Origin: Trebonia kvetii
GTDB lineage: Bacteria > Actinomycetota > Actinomycetes > Streptosporangiales > Streptosporangiaceae
Assembly: GCF_007827045.1 (NCBI RefSeq)
Contig: NZ_RPFW01000001.1
Span: 1,154,519 to 1,218,518, forward strand
Direction of reading: 5' to 3'
DNA: 64,000 nt
Numbering within the stretch: the first letter of the stretch is position 1; every line of letters starts with the position of its first letter. The position numbers and the translations under genes are program-made. The notes beneath the pieces were generated by a model. The model saw only the letters and a list, made by a program, of their open reading frames with translations. It searched no databases and had not been told where the DNA came from. Shown one piece after another: positions 16,034 to 24,743 of the stretch.

Positions 16034-18262
16034 TCACTGGGCGGCGTTGGCCTCGGCGAGGAGCTGTTCTAGCTGGTCCCCGGTGATCGCGCCGGCCGAC
16101 AGGCTCACCATGCGCCCGACGGGGGCGGAGCCGATCAGCGACAGCAGGTCCGCGCCGAGCGCGTCGGCCTTGTCGGTCGCGGGCATCATCGCGGCGAGGC
16201 CCGCCGCGAGCTTGGGACCTGCGACCGGGTCGGCGAGGACCTCGGCGAGGGTCGAGTTCAGCGTCAGCGGGATGCGCAGCTCGTCCCCCGCGACGTCCAC
16301 TCGCGCGGTGGCTCGCAGGTCGCGGCTCGACGCGCCGACCGACACCTCGTAGCCGCCGCCCTCCACGACGAAGCGGCCGGCCCGGCGGTCCCAGTAGGCG
16401 AGATCGTCGCGGCGCAGCGCGATGCTCACCTCGCGGCTCTCGCCAGGCGCGAGGTCGACCGCGTCGAAGCCCTTGAGCTCGCGCGGCGGGCGGGCGACCG
16501 CGGATTCGGGCAGGGCCGCGTAGGCCTGCACGATCTCCCTGCCCGCACGGTCACCGGTGTTCGTCACGGTCACCCGGACCTCGATGGCGTCCGGCGTTGC
16601 GGCCAGTGACAGGCCCGCGTAGCCGAAGGTCGTGTAGGACAGGCCGTGCCCGAACGGGTAGCAGACGTCGAGGTCGCGGGCATCGTGCCAGCGGTAGCCG
16701 ACGAAGATGCCCTCGCCGTAGAGCACGTGCGAGTGCTCGCCGGGGAAGTTCAGGAACGCGGACGTGTCCTGGATGCGCACCGGGGCGGTCTCGGCGAGCC
16801 TGCCTGACGGGTTGACGGTGCCGAACAGCACGTCCGTGACGGCGCCGCCGACGGCCTGGCCGAGCAGGGCACCGTCCAGGATCGCCGGCACGACGGAGGC
16901 CAGCGGCGCCAGCCGCAGCACTCCGCCGTGGGACAGTACGGCCACCGTCCGCGGGTTGACCGCCGCGACGTTGGCGGCGAGTTCCACCTGATTGGCGGGC
17001 AGGTCGATGGTCGTGCGGTCGAAGCCCTCCGACTCCTGCCGGTCGCCGAGGCCGAGGAACAGCACGGCGACGTCGGCCGACTGGGCAGCGGCGACGGCCT
17101 CGGTGAGCAGGGCGGGATCGGTGGCCGGGCCGTCGAGCGTGAAGCCGGGACAGTAGGTGACCGAGCCGGCCGCACCGGACAGCGCCTCCAGGGGTGTCTC
17201 GAGCCTGGACGGCACGACATGCGAGCTGCCGCCGCCCTGGTAACGGGGCTCGGCGGCGAAGGTGCCGATGACGGCGAGCGAGGCGCCCGCCGACAGCGGC
17301 AGGATGCCATCGTCGTTCTTCAGCAGCACGATGCTCCTGGCCGCCGCCTCGCGGGCAAGCGCGTGATGCGCGTCCGCGTCGTAGCCGCCGGCGGTGCCGC
17401 GCCCGGCCACGGCCCGGTCCGCCAGGGCCGCGAGACGGGATACGGCCTGGTCGAGCACCGCCTCGGGGAGCAGCCCAGCGCGCACGGCCTCGGCTAGCTC
17501 GGCGTCGCTCGCGTCGCCGGGCGAGGGCATGGCCAGGTCACAGCCGGCCGCGACGGCGGCCGCCCGGTCGGCGACCGCGCCCCAGTCGCTGACCACCAGG
17601 CCGTCGAAGCCCCACTCGCCGCGCAGCACCTCGGTCAGCAGGAAATGGTTCTCCGAGACGAGCACGCCGTTGAGCCGGTTGTAGGAGCACATGATCGTCC
17701 ACGGGCGGGCGTCGGCGACAACCCGCTGGAAGGCGCGGAGGTATATCTCGCGCAGCGCGCGCGGCTCGATGTCCGAGCTCGAGCGCATCCGGTCGGTCTC
17801 CGCGTTGTTGGCGGCGAAGTGCTTCAGCGAGGCGCCGACGCCCTGGGACTGCAGGCCGCGCACCCAGGCGGTCGCCATCGCGCCGGTCAGCAGCGGGTCC
17901 TCGGAGAAGTACTCGAAGTTGCGCCCGCCGAGCGGCGAGCGCTTGATGTTGATGCCCGGTCCGAGCAGCACGTCCAGGCCCTCGGCCTGGCATTCCCGCC
18001 CCAGCGCCGCGCCCACCCGTTCCGCGAGCCCCGGGTCCCAGCTCTGCGCAAGCCCCGCGGCGGGCGGGAAGCAGGTCGACGGCTCGCTGATCACCGCGAT
18101 GGCCGACGGCCCGTCGTCGGTCGTCTTGCGCAGGCCGTGCGGCCCGTCGGAGACCCGGACCGAGGGGATACCGCCGAGGGCCTTGGTCCGCCAGAAGCTC
18201 GCACCGCCGGTGAGTGCGGCCTTCTCATCGACCGTGAGCCTCTCGGGCTGCGTGGATGTCAT
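16034..18262 (-). CDS. Glycoside hydrolase family 3 beta-glucosidase
   Basis: A 742-residue GH3 enzyme: (alpha/beta)8 domain with LLGPGINIKRSPLGGRNFEYFSEDP, LKHFAANNAETDR and the nucleophile D226 in GLVVSDWGAV, a second alpha/beta sandwich domain (ILPLSAGASLAVIG onwards, probable acid/base Glu in RQESEGFDR), and a C-terminal fibronectin-III-like domain (VTVTNTGDRAGREIVQAYAALP). No signal peptide is seen, so it probably acts on imported glucosides in the cytoplasm. It lies alone between a DUF4032 gene and an amidohydrolase gene. Confidence 0.92.
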   Translation of the reverse strand: MTSTQPERLTVDEKAALTGGASFWRTKALGGIPSVRVSDGPHGLRKTTDDGPSAIAVISEPSTCFPPAAGLAQSWDPGLAERVGAALGRECQAEGLDVLLGPGINIKRSPLGGRNFEYFSEDPLLTGAMATAWVRGLQSQGVGASLKHFAANNAETDRMRSSSDIEPRALREIYLRAFQRVVADARPWTIMCSYNRLNGVLVSENHFLLTEVLRGEWGFDGLVVSDWGAVADRAAAVAAGCDLAMPSPGDASDAELAEAVRAGLLPEAVLDQAVSRLAALADRAVAGRGTAGGYDADAHHALAREAAARSIVLLKNDDGILPLSAGASLAVIGTFAAEPRYQGGGSSHVVPSRLETPLEALSGAAGSVTYCPGFTLDGPATDPALLTEAVAAAQSADVAVLFLGLGDRQESEGFDRTTIDLPANQVELAANVAAVNPRTVAVLSHGGVLRLAPLASVVPAILDGALLGQAVGGAVTDVLFGTVNPSGRLAETAPVRIQDTSAFLNFPGEHSHVLYGEGIFVGYRWHDARDLDVCYPFGHGLSYTTFGYAGLSLAATPDAIEVRVTVTNTGDRAGREIVQAYAALPESAVARPPRELKGFDAVDLAPGESREVSIALRRDDLAYWDRRAGRFVVEGGGYEVSVGASSRDLRATARVDVAGDELRIPLTLNSTLAEVLADPVAGPKLAAGLAAMMPATDKADALGADLLSLIGSAPVGRMVSLSAGAITGDQLEQLLAEANAAQ

Positions 18263-18304
18263 GAACCGATCCCTTCGGTGACGTGCCAGGCAGCGCCGGG
18301 CGTA

Positions 18305-19426
18305 TCAGCCGCGGTTGAGACGCCTGGCGTAGAGGCGGGCGGCGTTCTCACCCATGATCTTGCCCCGCATCGCGGCGGGCATCGCAGCCGGCAGCGCCTT
18401 GACGGGCGAGTCGAAGTCCCAGTGCGGGTAGTCGGAGGAGAACATCACCCGGTCCGTCAGCTGCGCGAACTCGATCGACTTCACCAGATGCCGCGGGTTG
18501 TCCGGCTCCTCGATCGGCTGGGTGCTCAGCCAGAAATGCTCGCGGAAATACTCCGAAGGGAGCCTGCTCAGCTGGGGCGCGTCGTTGCCCGCGACCGCAT
18601 AGGCGGCATCCATCGCCCACTGCAGCGGCCCCGACCACGTCAGGCATGCCTCGACGAGCGCGACCTGCAGGCGCGGGAAGGCATCGAAGACGCCCTCGCA
18701 GATCATGCTCATCGCGAGCCGCTCGACCGGCATGTGCAGCCAGACATGCTGCTCCAGGTAGTACGAGGGCGCGCCGCTGCCACGGTAGTGGTTGCCCGGC
18801 TCACCGCCCACGTGGCACATGGCCACGAAGTCCGCGGCCTCGGCCGCCCGGTAGATCGGCCAGTACTTCTTGTCGCCCCACTCGCTCTGCGTGTCGCCGC
18901 GCACCATCACCTGGACGAAACGCGGGTCGCCTGCGAAGCGCTCGATCTCCGCGACCGCGAGGTCCGGCGAGTCGAACGGCACGTTGAGGCTGCCGCGAAG
19001 CCGGGGGTCGCGGTTGAGCCACTCCTGCGCGAGCCAGTCGTTGATCGCCCGGCACAGCGCCGCCTTGTAGTCGGCAGGGCCCTCAAGGGCGAACGTGAGC
19101 GGGATCAGGATGGCGATGTCGGTACCGTACTCATCGAGCAGCTGGGCGCGCAGGACATCGATATCGCTGCCCGGCGGTCCGCCCGGCACCGCGGCGTCGA
19201 TACGGAAGCCGCCGTTGCGCCAGCGCGGGTAATCATGGATCGCGCGCGCACCGCCGCGGCCGGAGTTCTCGTTCGCGTACCGCGTCCGCCATGGCTCGGG
19301 CAGGCGCGGGAGGATGTCGCGCGGCAGGAACAGCGGATGCACGTCGACGTCGAGCAGCAGCGGCCTCGCCTGACGGCCGGAGCTCGCCTGGTCGTGCGGC
19401 CCGGTCTCGCGGGCGGTCACCGTCAT
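18305..19426 (-). CDS. Amidohydrolase-2 family metal-dependent hydrolase
   Basis: 373 residues of the amidohydrolase_2 (ACMSD-like) family. LLLDVDVHPLF gives the DxH-type metal site, MCHVGGEPGNHY the central His, and SSDYPHWDFD the C-terminal catalytic Asp. Family members decarboxylate or hydrolyse aromatic and related acids. Its start overlaps the stop of the upstream Rieske gene by 4 bp (ATGA), and a paralogue at 20088 lies on the opposite strand of the Rieske gene. The trio looks like one catabolic module. Confidence 0.85.
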   Translation of the reverse strand: MTVTARETGPHDQASSGRQARPLLLDVDVHPLFLPRDILPRLPEPWRTRYANENSGRGGARAIHDYPRWRNGGFRIDAAVPGGPPGSDIDVLRAQLLDEYGTDIAILIPLTFALEGPADYKAALCRAINDWLAQEWLNRDPRLRGSLNVPFDSPDLAVAEIERFAGDPRFVQVMVRGDTQSEWGDKKYWPIYRAAEAADFVAMCHVGGEPGNHYRGSGAPSYYLEQHVWLHMPVERLAMSMICEGVFDAFPRLQVALVEACLTWSGPLQWAMDAAYAVAGNDAPQLSRLPSEYFREHFWLSTQPIEEPDNPRHLVKSIEFAQLTDRVMFSSDYPHWDFDSPVKALPAAMPAAMRGKIMGENAARLYARRLNRG

Positions 19427-19923
19427 GCCTGCGCCTCATTCCTCGCGTCGCCTGCCCGGCGGGCCGGCGAATCCTCGACGACCACATAGTCCTGCTCCAC
19501 CGATACCGGCACCGTCTCCGCGACGTACGGGCCTGGGACGCGGCCGTCGGTCCTGGCCTCGGCCCCCTCCGCGGGGAGAAGTTCACTACCAGGCAGGACG
19601 CTCACGTCGTACGCGAGAGCCGGCACGTTGCCGCGCCCCGGTCCCATGAACGACTGGCCGGTGGCGATGTCGTACTCCCAGCCGTGCCACGGGCAGGCGA
19701 GCAGCGGCGGCCCCGAGTCCAGCCGCACGTCGCCCGGGCCGCCGGAAATCGCCCGCGGCGCGAGCGTTCCCATGCACAGCGGGCCGAACTGATGCGGGCA
19801 CCGGTTGCGAAGCGCGTAGAAGCGGTCATCGACGCGGAAGACCCCGATGGACTTGCCGTTCACTTCGACGATCTTCCTGTCGCCGTTCGCGAAGTCGGAG
19901 ACCTTGCCGACGACGACCCTCAT
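19423..19923 (-). CDS. Rieske [2Fe-2S] protein
   Basis: 166 residues from ATG 19923. Both cluster motifs are intact: C-P-H in NRCPHQFGPLC and CPWHGWEYD. Around them are VVVGKVSDFANGDRKIVEVNGKSIGVF and a C-terminal VSVEQDYVVVE strand. No oxygenase catalytic domain follows, so it is a ferredoxin-type electron carrier or a small subunit. Coupled to the downstream amidohydrolase by a 4-bp overlap. An electron-transfer or oxygenase-helper role in the amidohydrolase module is inferred. Confidence 0.8.
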   Translation of the reverse strand: MRVVVGKVSDFANGDRKIVEVNGKSIGVFRVDDRFYALRNRCPHQFGPLCMGTLAPRAISGGPGDVRLDSGPPLLACPWHGWEYDIATGQSFMGPGRGNVPALAYDVSVLPGSELLPAEGAEARTDGRVPGPYVAETVPVSVEQDYVVVEDSPARRAGDARNEAQA

Positions 19924-20087
19924 ACCGCCATGAAAGCGGACGCGGCAGCGAAAGTGAAGCGCCGCTGTCGGCCGGAACTGCCCGGACAGCCCCGCGATGT
20001 GCTGCGAGCATAAATCGCCGTCGATCATCCGACCGGGGGACCGAGAGGCCTCCCGCACCGCGGCAGGCCCGGCCTAGCATTGCCCGG

Positions 20088-21305
20088 GTGAGCTCGATCG
20101 AGACCGGCGCCATCGACTGCGACGTCCACGTCGAGCCGCCCTCCATGGACGCACTGCTGGGCTATATCGATCCCTACTGGCACGAGTTCATCCGCAGCGC
20201 CCACCTCGGGATCGGCCACCGCCTCTATCCGGAGAGCGAGCCGATGTCCGCCCGCCAGGAGGCCCGCGCGGCGGGCAGCTTCCCGCCGCACACCTACGAG
20301 GAGCTGCGCGCGCAGCTACTCGAACCGCACGCGCCGCTCGCCGTGATCCTCACCTGCGTCGCCACCTTCCAGGGCAGCCGCAACCCGTACTTCGAGTCGG
20401 CCATGACAACGGCGGTCAACGACTGGATGCGCACGGAGTTCCTCGATCGCGACGAGCGCCTGCGCGGCAGCATCGTCGTGCCGGTCTTTCACCCGGAGGC
20501 CGCGGCGGCCGAGATCGACCGGCTGGGCGGCGACCGCCGGTTCGCCCAGGTGCTGCTTCCGGTGCGGAGCGAGACGCCATGGGGCAACCTGCGCTACCGC
20601 CCGATCCACGAGGCGGCGAGCAGGAACCGGCTGCCGATCACCCTGCACGCCTGGGGCGGCTGGGGAATGGCGCCCACCGCGACGGGAACCGCGTCGACGT
20701 ACTACGAGGACTACCTCTACAACTCGCAGATCGTCGCGCCCAACCAGGTGCTCAGCCTCGTCGCCGAGGGTGTCTTCGACCGCTACCCGAACCTGCGCGT
20801 CTGCCTCGCCGAACTCGGTTTCGCCTGGCTCCCCTCGCTGCTGTGGCGGTTCGACAAGGACTGGAAGGCGCTGTGGCGTGAGACCCCGTGGGTGCGCGAC
20901 AAGCCGTCCGTCTACGTGCGCAACCACATCCGGGCGACGACGAGCCCGACGCTGATCCCCGGCCGGGTGCCGGCGGGTGACCTCGAGCAGCTAGCCGAGA
21001 TGCTCGACGCCGGGCACATGCTCCTGTACTCGAGCGACTATCCGCACGATCACGGCGCCGATGCCCTGGAGAACCTCCTCGCCGTACTCGGCGAAGAAGG
21101 CAGGGAGGCGGTCCTGCGCGGGAACGCCGCCGCGTTCTTCGGGATCGGGCCGGAATTAGCGCCAGGCGAAGAGCGGCTGCTCGTAATGGGCGACGCGGAG
21201 GACTTCGCCGCGGCAGGCGATGCGGCAGAACTGATAGACGATCGCGGCAGTCGGGGCGTGCAGGTAACCGCCGAGCAGCGGAAGCTGGATGACCGGGGCG
21301 CTTGA
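20088..21305 (+). CDS. Amidohydrolase-2 family protein with a read-through tail
   Basis: A second amidohydrolase_2 protein: CDVHVEPP (metal HxE/HxH-type N-terminus), PITLHAWGGWGM (central His), LAELGFAWLPSLLWRFD and LLYSSDYPHDHGAD (catalytic Asp). Family homology ends near FFGIG, about 21148. The last 50 residues are antisense to the 3' end of the convergent NUDIX gene and look unlike the family, so the native stop seems lost. Start is GTG 20088 after CCCGGGTGAG; the ribosome site is weak. Confidence 0.8.
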   Translation: MSSIETGAIDCDVHVEPPSMDALLGYIDPYWHEFIRSAHLGIGHRLYPESEPMSARQEARAAGSFPPHTYEELRAQLLEPHAPLAVILTCVATFQGSRNPYFESAMTTAVNDWMRTEFLDRDERLRGSIVVPVFHPEAAAAEIDRLGGDRRFAQVLLPVRSETPWGNLRYRPIHEAASRNRLPITLHAWGGWGMAPTATGTASTYYEDYLYNSQIVAPNQVLSLVAEGVFDRYPNLRVCLAELGFAWLPSLLWRFDKDWKALWRETPWVRDKPSVYVRNHIRATTSPTLIPGRVPAGDLEQLAEMLDAGHMLLYSSDYPHDHGADALENLLAVLGEEGREAVLRGNAAAFFGIGPELAPGEERLLVMGDAEDFAAAGDAAELIDDRGSRGVQVTAEQRKLDDRGA

Positions 21306-21770
21306 CTGCGGGATGAAAACGAACCTCGGCTCCACGTCGAGGTCGGCGACGGGTATCTGGTGCACCGAAGCGACCTCGGCCTCGCTGCCCGTCAGCCGGC
21401 CCGTCGGGCCTGCCCAGCAGACCACGGGCGTCATGACGTACCCGGACCGGGTCACGTAGTCGTCGAGTTGCCCGAGTACGGCGTCCGGGCCGAGTTCCAG
21501 CCCTACCTCCTCGACCAGTTCGCGCAGCGCGCCGCCGACCGCGGTCTCGCCCGGGTCGATACGCCCGCCGGGCAGCGCCCACTGGCCGGCGTGCGCGTTC
21601 AGCCGGGCCGAACGGCGGGTCAGCAGCAGGCGGGGAATGCCGTCGCGCACGGTCACGCAGAGCGCCACCGCCGCCTGCTTCAGCTCGGGCCTGTCAGCGG
21701 CCAGGCGAGGGAAGTCCGCCACCCGGGCGGCCACCGTTTCCCTGCGGATCGGCGCCCCGGCGGTTCCCAT
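21156..21770 (-). CDS. NUDIX hydrolase
   Basis: 204 residues with a NUDIX box GRIDPGETAVGGALRELVEEVGLE (G5xE7REUxEExGU pattern) following AHAGQWALPGG. ARLNAHAGQWALPGG and later YVMTPVVCWAG resemble the coenzyme-A pyrophosphatase branch. ATG 21770 is chosen since similarity begins just after it. It is convergent with, and overlapped by, the amidohydrolase tail. Likely house-cleaning hydrolysis of a nucleotide diphosphate derivative such as CoA. Confidence 0.85.
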   Translation of the reverse strand: MGTAGAPIRRETVAARVADFPRLAADRPELKQAAVALCVTVRDGIPRLLLTRRSARLNAHAGQWALPGGRIDPGETAVGGALRELVEEVGLELGPDAVLGQLDDYVTRSGYVMTPVVCWAGPTGRLTGSEAEVASVHQIPVADLDVEPRFVFIPQSSAPVIQLPLLGGYLHAPTAAIVYQFCRIACRGEVLRVAHYEQPLFAWR

Positions 21771-21789
21771 CACTTGAGAATAGGGCACG

Positions 21790-23070
21790 ATGACATCGAT
21801 TCCACGGTCGCGGACACACATCTCGATGCCCGATACTGACGCGGTGATCGATGAGGTATCGCCCCGTTTCGGACCAGTCCGGGCCAGCCGCTGGACGGTG
21901 CTGGTGGCATTCGCCGTGCTCGTGGCCTGCACTCAGCTGCTCTGGCTCACCTTCGCGGCGGTCACCGACCAGACAAGCGCCGCACTGCACGTCTCCAACG
22001 GCGTGGTCGGCGACCTGGCGGTGGTGAACCCGCTGCTCTTTGTGGTGCTCGCCATTCCCGCAGGGCGCTGGCTTGACCGGAACTTCGGTGCGGCGCTGGC
22101 GGCCGGTGCGGTACTGACCGCCGTGGGGTCGCTACTGCGCGTCGCGGACACCAGCTCGTTCGCCTGGCTGCTCGCCGGGCAGCTCGTCGTCTCCGCCGGC
22201 CAGCCGCTGGTGCTCAACGCCAGCACGAAGGTGGCAGCCCGCTACTTCCCCGAGGGCGAGCGCACCGCCGCGATCTCGGTGGCCAGCGCCGCGCAGTTCG
22301 TCGGCATCCTGCTCGCCGCGCTGACCAGCGGCCCGCTGGTCAGCGCCGGAGGGCTCAGGCTGCTGCTCACGGTGCAAGCGGCGGTGACGGTGGCCGCCGC
22401 GGTGACCATGCTCGCAGCCCTGCGACTGCCCGCCGCCTTCCCCGTCGAAGCCCCGGCGCACGAGTCGCTCGGCTGGCTGCGCCATGACCGGCTGATGTGG
22501 AAGCTGGCTGCCCTGCTCTTCATCGGCGTCGGCGTCTTCAACGCCATCGCCACCTGGCTGGACTCGATCCTCACCAAGTTCGGGCACGGCTCGCTGTCCG
22601 GCCCGCTTATCGGTCTCACCACGGTGGCCGGCATCGCGGGCGCCGCGGTGCTGCCCGGCATCGTCACCAAGCGCGACAAGCGCCGCGGCATGCTTGTCGC
22701 CGCGACCGTGGCCACGGCCGTGGTGTTCGCGGTGCTGTCACTGGCGCACGCGCCCGTCATCTTCGGTGTGCTGCTCGCCGTCGAAGGGTTCGTACTGCTC
22801 GCCTGCCTCCCGGTGGCGCTCGAGTGGTCAGAGGTGCACGTCGGCCCGGCCAGGGCGGGGACGGCCACCGGCGCACTGCTGCTCGCGGGTAACCTGGGCG
22901 GCGTCCTCCTTGTGCTGCTTGTCCAGGCGGTGATCGGCAACCCGTACGCGGCGCTGCTCGTGATGTCCGTGACGGCGCTGCCCGGCATCGCGATCGCCCT
23001 CCGGCTGCCGGACGTCACGCGGGCACCGGCTACCGCGAGTGAGCCTGCGATGAACGGCCCCGCCGCGTGA
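21790..23070 (+). CDS. Major facilitator superfamily transporter
   Basis: About 12 hydrophobic segments over 426 residues, beginning WTVLVAFAVLVACTQLLWLTF and including the conserved loop 2-3 motif as AGRWLDRNFGAAL. A central cytoplasmic loop lies around HESLGWLRHDRLMWK, and a second RxxKR-like loop is at TKRDKRRGM. No substrate motif is recognised. The first ATG is at 21790; ATG 21826 (MPDTDAV) is a fair alternative. Its stop overlaps the start of the next gene. Confidence 0.85.
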   Translation: MTSIPRSRTHISMPDTDAVIDEVSPRFGPVRASRWTVLVAFAVLVACTQLLWLTFAAVTDQTSAALHVSNGVVGDLAVVNPLLFVVLAIPAGRWLDRNFGAALAAGAVLTAVGSLLRVADTSSFAWLLAGQLVVSAGQPLVLNASTKVAARYFPEGERTAAISVASAAQFVGILLAALTSGPLVSAGGLRLLLTVQAAVTVAAAVTMLAALRLPAAFPVEAPAHESLGWLRHDRLMWKLAALLFIGVGVFNAIATWLDSILTKFGHGSLSGPLIGLTTVAGIAGAAVLPGIVTKRDKRRGMLVAATVATAVVFAVLSLAHAPVIFGVLLAVEGFVLLACLPVALEWSEVHVGPARAGTATGALLLAGNLGGVLLVLLVQAVIGNPYAALLVMSVTALPGIAIALRLPDVTRAPATASEPAMNGPAA

Positions 23071-24524
23071 GCCAGCCCCCGGGCAACGCCGAGACTGTCC
23101 TGGTCACCGGCGGCACCGGTTTCGTCGCGAGCCACCTGGTCAGTCAGTTGCTCGACCGGGGGTACACGGTCAGGGCGAGCGTGCGCAGCCTGGCGAACGA
23201 GGCGAAGACCGGACCGCTGCGCCGCCTGGACGGCGGCCGGGGCCGCCTCGAGCTTTTCGAGGCTGACCTGCTAGCACCCGGCTCGTTCGACGCGGCGGCG
23301 GACGGCTGCGCGTACGTGTTCCACGTGGCCAGCCCGTTCCTGCTCCCCGAGCAGATCAAGCACACCGGCAGCGACGTGATCAAGCCGGCCGTGGAGGGCA
23401 CGCGGAACGTCATCGCGGCGGTCGAACGGGCGCCGAGCGTGCGGCGGCTGGTGCTGACCTCGACCGTCGGCGCGATCTTCGGCGACTACATCGACGTGCT
23501 TAGCATGGAGAACCAGACCCTCAGCGAGCGGTATTTCAACACGACGAGCACGCCGGAGAACAACCCCTACCACTACGCGAAAACGATCGCGGAGCGGGAG
23601 GCCTGGGAGCTGGCCAAGGCACAGGACCGGTGGTCGCTGGTGACGGTGAACCCGGGCCTCATCCTCGGGCCCACGCTCCTGCCCGCCTCGGACTCCGGCA
23701 GCCTGTTCCTGATGAACGAGCTGATGGCGGGCTACTTCTTCTACGGCGCACCCGGGTTCAGCTTCACGTTCGCCGACGTACGCGACGTCGCCGCCGCGCA
23801 CATCGCGGCGGCGGAGAACCCGGCCGCGTCGGGGCGGTACATCCTGGCCAGGCCCGAGATGGTGTCCATGCACGAGATGGCCAGGATCATCAGGAGCGAG
23901 TACCCAGGCAAGCTGCTGATTCCGCGGCACCGGGTGCCGGACGCCGCGGTCCGGGTGCTCGGGCCGCGTTTCGGTCTCACCCCCGACTACATCGCCAAGC
24001 ACCTCGGCATCCGCTTCGCGGTGGACAACAGCCGCAGCGTAGCGGAACTCGGGGTCGCCTACCGGCCGGTACGGCAGACCATGCTCGACCACTACGAGTC
24101 CTGGCGGGGGGCAGTGCCTGCGCCGTTATCGGCGCACGCGGAGGCCGTCGAAGGCGATGGCGCAGACCATGTCCGCAAGCGGGTCAGCGCCGTCGGGCCT
24201 ACTGCCTGGGCGGTACCACTCGACGATCGAGTTGATCATGCCGAACATCAGCCGGGCGGTGACCTTCGGGTCGACGTCCGCACGGACGTCGCCGTCCCGT
24301 TCTGCCTCCTCGACCAGGGCGGCTACCAGCTTGTCGAAGGACCTGCGGCGGGCCAGGGCCGCGCGCTCGATGTCGGTGTTGCCGCGGACGCGCAGCAGCA
24401 GGGTGACGTAGGGCAGCCTGTCTTCGAGCACGGCCACCGTGCCGCGGACGAGCAGTTCCAGGCGCTCGATGGCCGGGGCGTCGAGTTCCTGCGCGCGCTG
24501 CGCGGCCTCCGACCAGCCGTCTAG
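23067..24524 (+). CDS. NAD(P)-dependent epimerase/reductase (dihydroflavonol-reductase-like), stop lost
   Basis: An extended SDR with VLVTGGTGFVASHLV (cofactor glycine motif), RLVLTSTVGAIFGD, the catalytic YHYAK (YxxxK) and NPGLILGPTLLP. The family-like part ends at about 24116 (HYESWRGAVP). The open frame then continues some 400 bp antisense through the convergent TetR gene to 24524. The expected protein is about 350 residues, so this 485-codon frame is probably a read-through caused by loss of the original stop. The start overlaps the MFS stop. Confidence 0.8.
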   Translation: MSQPPGNAETVLVTGGTGFVASHLVSQLLDRGYTVRASVRSLANEAKTGPLRRLDGGRGRLELFEADLLAPGSFDAAADGCAYVFHVASPFLLPEQIKHTGSDVIKPAVEGTRNVIAAVERAPSVRRLVLTSTVGAIFGDYIDVLSMENQTLSERYFNTTSTPENNPYHYAKTIAEREAWELAKAQDRWSLVTVNPGLILGPTLLPASDSGSLFLMNELMAGYFFYGAPGFSFTFADVRDVAAAHIAAAENPAASGRYILARPEMVSMHEMARIIRSEYPGKLLIPRHRVPDAAVRVLGPRFGLTPDYIAKHLGIRFAVDNSRSVAELGVAYRPVRQTMLDHYESWRGAVPAPLSAHAEAVEGDGADHVRKRVSAVGPTAWAVPLDDRVDHAEHQPGGDLRVDVRTDVAVPFCLLDQGGYQLVEGPAAGQGRALDVGVAADAQQQGDVGQPVFEHGHRAADEQFQALDGRGVEFLRALRGLRPAV

Positions 24525-24743
24525 CGCCCGGTCAAGGGCCATCCTGAGCAGTTCTTCCTTGCCCGACACGTGGTGGTAGATCGCGGACTTGGCGATGCCC
24601 AGGCGCCTGGACAGGATCTCCATGCTCGCCCCGTCGTAGCCGCGCTCGTTGAACACCTCGACCGCGGCCCGCAGAACCGCCTCCAGGTCGTTGCCCGGCC
24701 GCCCGCGCCGACGCGGTGCCTGGTCAGTCGCGATCGCGGTCAT
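24126..24743 (-). CDS. TetR-family regulator of the phenylacetate locus (PaaR-like)
   Basis: 205 residues. N-terminal TetR helix-turn-helix: VLRAAVEVFNERGYDGASMEILSRRLGIAKSAIYHHVSGKEELL. The C-terminal ligand domain ends with LMFGMINSIVEWYRPGS, typical of acyl-CoA-responsive TetR proteins. It is coupled to the upstream enoyl-CoA hydratase (ATGA overlap). That pair is divergent from paaZABCDEK, with an ACCGA/TCGGT palindrome between. A phenylacetyl-CoA-relieved repressor is the likely role, by analogy with PaaR-type TetR proteins. Confidence 0.85.
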   Translation of the reverse strand: MTAIATDQAPRRRGRPGNDLEAVLRAAVEVFNERGYDGASMEILSRRLGIAKSAIYHHVSGKEELLRMALDRALDGWSEAAQRAQELDAPAIERLELLVRGTVAVLEDRLPYVTLLLRVRGNTDIERAALARRRSFDKLVAALVEEAERDGDVRADVDPKVTARLMFGMINSIVEWYRPGSRPDGADPLADMVCAIAFDGLRVRR

